A stretch of 64,000 nt of DNA, from assembly GCA_900320595.1 (NCBI GenBank), contig ONSW01000010.1, positions 1 to 64,000 on the forward strand, given 5' to 3'. The notes beneath the pieces are model-generated. The model had not been told where the DNA came from, ran no database searches, and saw only the letters and a list, made by a program, of their open reading frames with translations. Position numbers and translations under genes: made by a program. This DNA comes from an uncultured Eubacteriales bacterium (lineage in GTDB: Bacteria; Bacillota; Clostridia; Oscillospirales; Oscillospiraceae). Shown here one piece after another: positions 61,490 to 64,000 of the stretch (position 1 is the stretch's first letter; each line of letters starts with the position of its first letter).

Positions 61490-62170
61490 ATGAAAAAGAC
61501 GGTTGTTATGATACTGCTTACCGCGGCGCTTCTGCTGTCGCTCGCCGGCTGCGGGATAGCTCCCGCCGCTGATACCGGCGCCGCCGGGACGCAGAGCGTA
61601 CCGGCCGAAAATGCCGCGCCCGAGAGTGCGCAGCCCGCACCCGCCGAAGCGCCGGAGACCTCCGGCCGCGCCGACGGCGAGCGCTTTGAGGAGACGATCG
61701 TGCTTGAGGGCATGGAGGAGACGGTCGCATACGAGCACGTCCGCAATGAGACCGTCGGCTTTGAGCTGGATTATGAATACGAGGATCTCGAACGCCACGG
61801 CGATCTCGAAAGCGAGAGCTTCGTCTCCCGCTGGGACGATCCCGACGATCCCTGGAACTATCTCGAAGTAAGGCGCGACACGGGAAAAGCCAACCTGGTC
61901 GGCGACGCCCTGGCCGCGACGCTGAAAGGCATGTACGACAGCGTCGACTATGAGGAATCCACGCTCGAGCGCGCGGGCGACTGCCTCGTGATCAGCGCCT
62001 CCGGCGCCAAGGACGGCGTCGCGCCCGCCGGCTCGCTGCAGACGGTGTACGTCATCCCGGCAGCCGACGGCTGCCTCGTCGCGACGGCGCACTGCACCTA
62101 TGAGAGCGCTGAGGGCTTCGGCGCGCGCTTCGCGTACATGATGAACACGCTCACGCTCATCGGCGGATAA
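61490..62170 (+). CDS. Lipoprotein of unknown function, short paralog
   Basis: 226 residues. Lipobox LAGC (C21) and the same globular domain (ADGERFEETIVLEGMEETV, YVIPAADGCLVATAHC, FAYMMNTLTL) as the upstream gene, lacking the C-terminal PepSY-like part. GGAGGGAA ribosome site. Function unknown. Confidence 0.8.
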   Translation: MKKTVVMILLTAALLLSLAGCGIAPAADTGAAGTQSVPAENAAPESAQPAPAEAPETSGRADGERFEETIVLEGMEETVAYEHVRNETVGFELDYEYEDLERHGDLESESFVSRWDDPDDPWNYLEVRRDTGKANLVGDALAATLKGMYDSVDYEESTLERAGDCLVISASGAKDGVAPAGSLQTVYVIPAADGCLVATAHCTYESAEGFGARFAYMMNTLTLIGG

Positions 62171-62210
62171 GGGCGCAAAAGCCGCCGATTTCCGGAAAGA
62201 GGGAGAGAAA

Positions 62211-62942
62211 ATGAGACTTTTGTTTATCCGTCACGGCGATCCCGATTATACCGTGGACGGTCTGACGCCGACGGGACGGCTTGAGGCGCAGCTTTTATCC
62301 GACCGCATTGCGCCGATGGACATTGCGGAATACTATGTTTCCACGATGGGCCGGGCGCGGGATACGGCGCGCCCGACGCTCGAAAAGGCGGGGCGCACGG
62401 CAGAGGAATGCGACTGGCTGCGGGAATTTTCGATCGGCGTCCACCGCCCGGACAAAGAGGGCGCGCTCAGCGCGGTCCCCTGGGACTGGCTCCCGCAGGA
62501 CTGGGCAAAGGACCCCATCCTGCTCGACCGCGAGCACTGGCACGAGCACCCCGTGTTTGCCGAGATGGATCTGAAGGGCGCATACGACCGCGTCGTAGCG
62601 GAATTCGAGCGGGTCCTCGCCGCACACGGCTATGTCCGCGACGGCCTGTGCTATCGCGTCGAGCGCCAGAGCAGTGAAACGCTGGCCTTTTTCTGCCATT
62701 TCGGCGTAAGCTGCGTGCTGATGAGCAGACTTATGAACGTCTCGCCGATGGTGCTGTGGCACGCACTTGCCATGGCGCCGAGCTCCGTCACCACGGTCTA
62801 TACCGAGGAGCGGCGGCCGGGCGTCGCGTCGTTCCGCGCCTCCGCCGTCGGGGATATCTCACATCTATACTGCCGCGGGCAGGAGCCCTCCTTTGCCGCG
62901 CGCTTCTGCGAGGTGTACGGAAACGGCGACCGAGTCGATTAA
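62211..62942 (+). CDS. Histidine phosphatase family protein
   Basis: 243 residues. The phosphohistidine motif LLFIRHGDPDYT is at the very N-terminus, with STMGRARDTARPTLE and the second His in AFFCHFG. Branch of the phosphoglycerate-mutase-like superfamily acting on small phosphates; the substrate is not readable. GAGGGAG precedes the ATG; it follows the lipoprotein pair by 40 bases and may be co-transcribed. Confidence 0.88.
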   Translation: MRLLFIRHGDPDYTVDGLTPTGRLEAQLLSDRIAPMDIAEYYVSTMGRARDTARPTLEKAGRTAEECDWLREFSIGVHRPDKEGALSAVPWDWLPQDWAKDPILLDREHWHEHPVFAEMDLKGAYDRVVAEFERVLAAHGYVRDGLCYRVERQSSETLAFFCHFGVSCVLMSRLMNVSPMVLWHALAMAPSSVTTVYTEERRPGVASFRASAVGDISHLYCRGQEPSFAARFCEVYGNGDRVD

Positions 62943-62955
62943 ATACTGAATGAAA

Positions 62956-62993
62956 AAACAGTTCCCCGGATCGGTTGACCCGGGGAGCTGTTT
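62956..62993. terminator. Terminator between convergent genes
   Basis: AAACAGTTCCCCGG / CCGGGGAGCTGTTT, 14-bp stem, A/T flanks both sides. Confidence 0.88.
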
Positions 62994-63011
62994 GTCATAA
63001 GGAGAAGACGA

Positions 63012-63356
63012 TCATTTCTTCGCCTGCTTCTTTACGTTGTTCGCCGCGATAAAGACAATAAAGTTCATCACGACGCTGAGTACCGAGACGCCGATCATCT
63101 CGTCCGCGCTGCCTGCGATGGCGAGGACCAGCTGGAGCACGCTGAGGATCAGCGCGATCAGGACGACGACCCATGCGCCGCCGATTTTCTTCGCGTCCTT
63201 CGCCGCGGCGAAGAGAAGATACGCCGTCAGCAGCGACACGGCCGCGCTCACCCACGACGAGACGCTGTCGCCCTAAACCGCGGTGATCACGTTGACGACG
63301 GCCGAGAGAATCTCAAGGATACCGAATGCTCTCAAAACTTTCTGACTTTTGGACAT
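63012..63356 (-). pseudogene. Small membrane protein interrupted by an in-frame TAG
   Basis: From ATG 63356 (behind GGGAGGAAACGC) the frame reads MSKSQKVLRAFGILEILSAV, then NVITAV-TAG (codon 28, bases 63275-63273). It continues without another stop as GDSVSSWVSAAVSLLTAYLL...FIVFIAANNVKKQAKK to 63012. With the TAG read through it would be a 114-residue, four-helix membrane protein. A GTG at 63251 could restart the second part. No suppressor system is visible; a nonsense mutation is the simplest reading. Confidence 0.75.
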
Positions 63357-63531
63357 GATGCGTTTCCTCCCAGTATTGCCGATGATAGAGGTATTTTATA
63401 CCAACGTGGAGAAAAAAGTCAGTTCCATCGGGACAAAACTGCCTGCGGGACTTCCCTGCAGGGCGGGAAAATGCTATACTGATGGTCACAGATAAATCGC
63501 TTCATCCGAAAGCGGCGGCAGGAGGGCTTCC

Positions 63532-64000
63532 ATGGAAAAAAAGCAACAACCGGGCAAGCGTATTTTGATGAGCGCGCTCGGCGTCGTCATCTGCGGTGTC
63601 AGCGTGGGCATGTTCAAGCACGCCGCGCTCGGCGTCGACCCGTTCCAGAGCCTGATGAGCGGGCTCGACGCCGTGATCCCGATCCATTTCGGCACGCTGT
63701 ATGTGATCGCGAATCTGCTGCTCCTTGCCTTTGCGCTGGCTTTCGACAGGCGCAAGATCGGCCTTGCGACGCTCATCAACCTCTTTCTGCTCGGCTATAT
63801 CGCGGAGTTTTCCCAGTCGTGCATGGCGCGGCTCGTGCCATCCCCGGCTCTCGGCGTCCGCTTTCTGATCCTGGCCCTTGCCGTGGTGATCATGTGTCTG
63901 GCCTCCGCGTTCTATTTCACGGCGGATCTGGGCGTGTCCACCTATGACGCCGTGGCGCTCATCTGGTCGGAAAAGCAAAGCCGGATCCCGTTCTCCGTTT
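63532..64000 (+). CDS. YczE/YitT-like membrane protein, 3' end outside the window
   Basis: ATG 63532 after AGGAGGG. The first 156 residues show helices GVVICGVSVGMFKHAALG, FGTLYVIANLLLLAFALAF and LILALAVVIMCLASAFYFTA, with the repeated GVDPFQSL / GVSTYDAVAL motif typical of YczE (DUF6198)-type proteins. Function unknown; the gene runs off the edge. Confidence 0.78.
   Translation, partial: MEKKQQPGKRILMSALGVVICGVSVGMFKHAALGVDPFQSLMSGLDAVIPIHFGTLYVIANLLLLAFALAFDRRKIGLATLINLFLLGYIAEFSQSCMARLVPSPALGVRFLILALAVVIMCLASAFYFTADLGVSTYDAVALIWSEKQSRIPFSV

Overview
The window looks like a piece of a Gram-positive anaerobic gut Clostridia chromosome, most likely from the Oscillospirales or a relative. The evidence is CotF-type spore coat proteins, the ylxM-ffh-rpsP-khpA order, the YfmF/YfmH peptidase pair, sn-glycerol-1-phosphate dehydrogenase, TnpV and DUF6809-type mobile-element genes, and many lipoproteins with standard lipoboxes. 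No species call is possible from sequence alone. Most of the chromosome is GC-rich. The first ~10 kb and a patch around 55.7-57.7 kb are visibly less GC-rich and carry mobile-element debris.

Layout. 1-10 kb: a truncated membrane protein, a radical SAM/SPASM enzyme directly followed by metK (C-terminus frameshifted), a coiled-coil protein, an AraC regulator, a DUF6809-tnpV remnant next to a tRNA 3'-end-like att site, a damaged GntR regulator, and a large Fe-S/FAD oxidoreductase overlapping hypA. A deleted second copy of the DUF6809-tnpV DNA sits at 9.9 kb. 10-31 kb: malic enzyme, then sugar metabolism. A LacI repressor faces a nine-module jelly-roll lipoprotein and a GH32-like lipoprotein, with a palindromic operator inside a consensus promoter. 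After it come a large c-di-GMP enzyme, a secreted GH13 amylase, a maltodextrin-type ABC importer, and a parallel-beta-repeat lipoprotein.

30-45 kb: khpA, rpsP, ffh and ylxM (SRP/ribosome housekeeping) diverge from a 7-kb cyclic beta-1,2-glucan synthase-like gene. Then come the M16 pair, lgt and two cotF-like genes. 45-55 kb: 5-formyl-THF cyclo-ligase, G1P dehydrogenase, a GT39 mannosyltransferase, a HAD phosphatase and glpK, plsC, an SDR gene that has lost its active site, ogt and an Smr protein. 55-64 kb: tRNA-Ser(UGA) preceded by broken copies of itself, a GIY-YIG protein, a degraded AT-rich patch with element ends, a secreted HAD-VanX fusion, two paralogous lipoproteins, a histidine phosphatase, a small membrane protein broken by an in-frame TAG, and a YczE-like protein running off the end.

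How it works together: secreted glycan binders and hydrolases (CBM lipoprotein, GH32-like, GH13) would feed the ABC importer, and Lgt lipidates these surface proteins. The most unusual theme is small-scale genome damage. The ends of three unrelated genes (ffh tail, HAD head, tRNA-Ser head) occur twice, with hairpin-bearing DNA between the copies. Several other genes are frameshifted, internally deleted or interrupted (metK, GntR, SDR, receiver fragment, amber-broken membrane protein).
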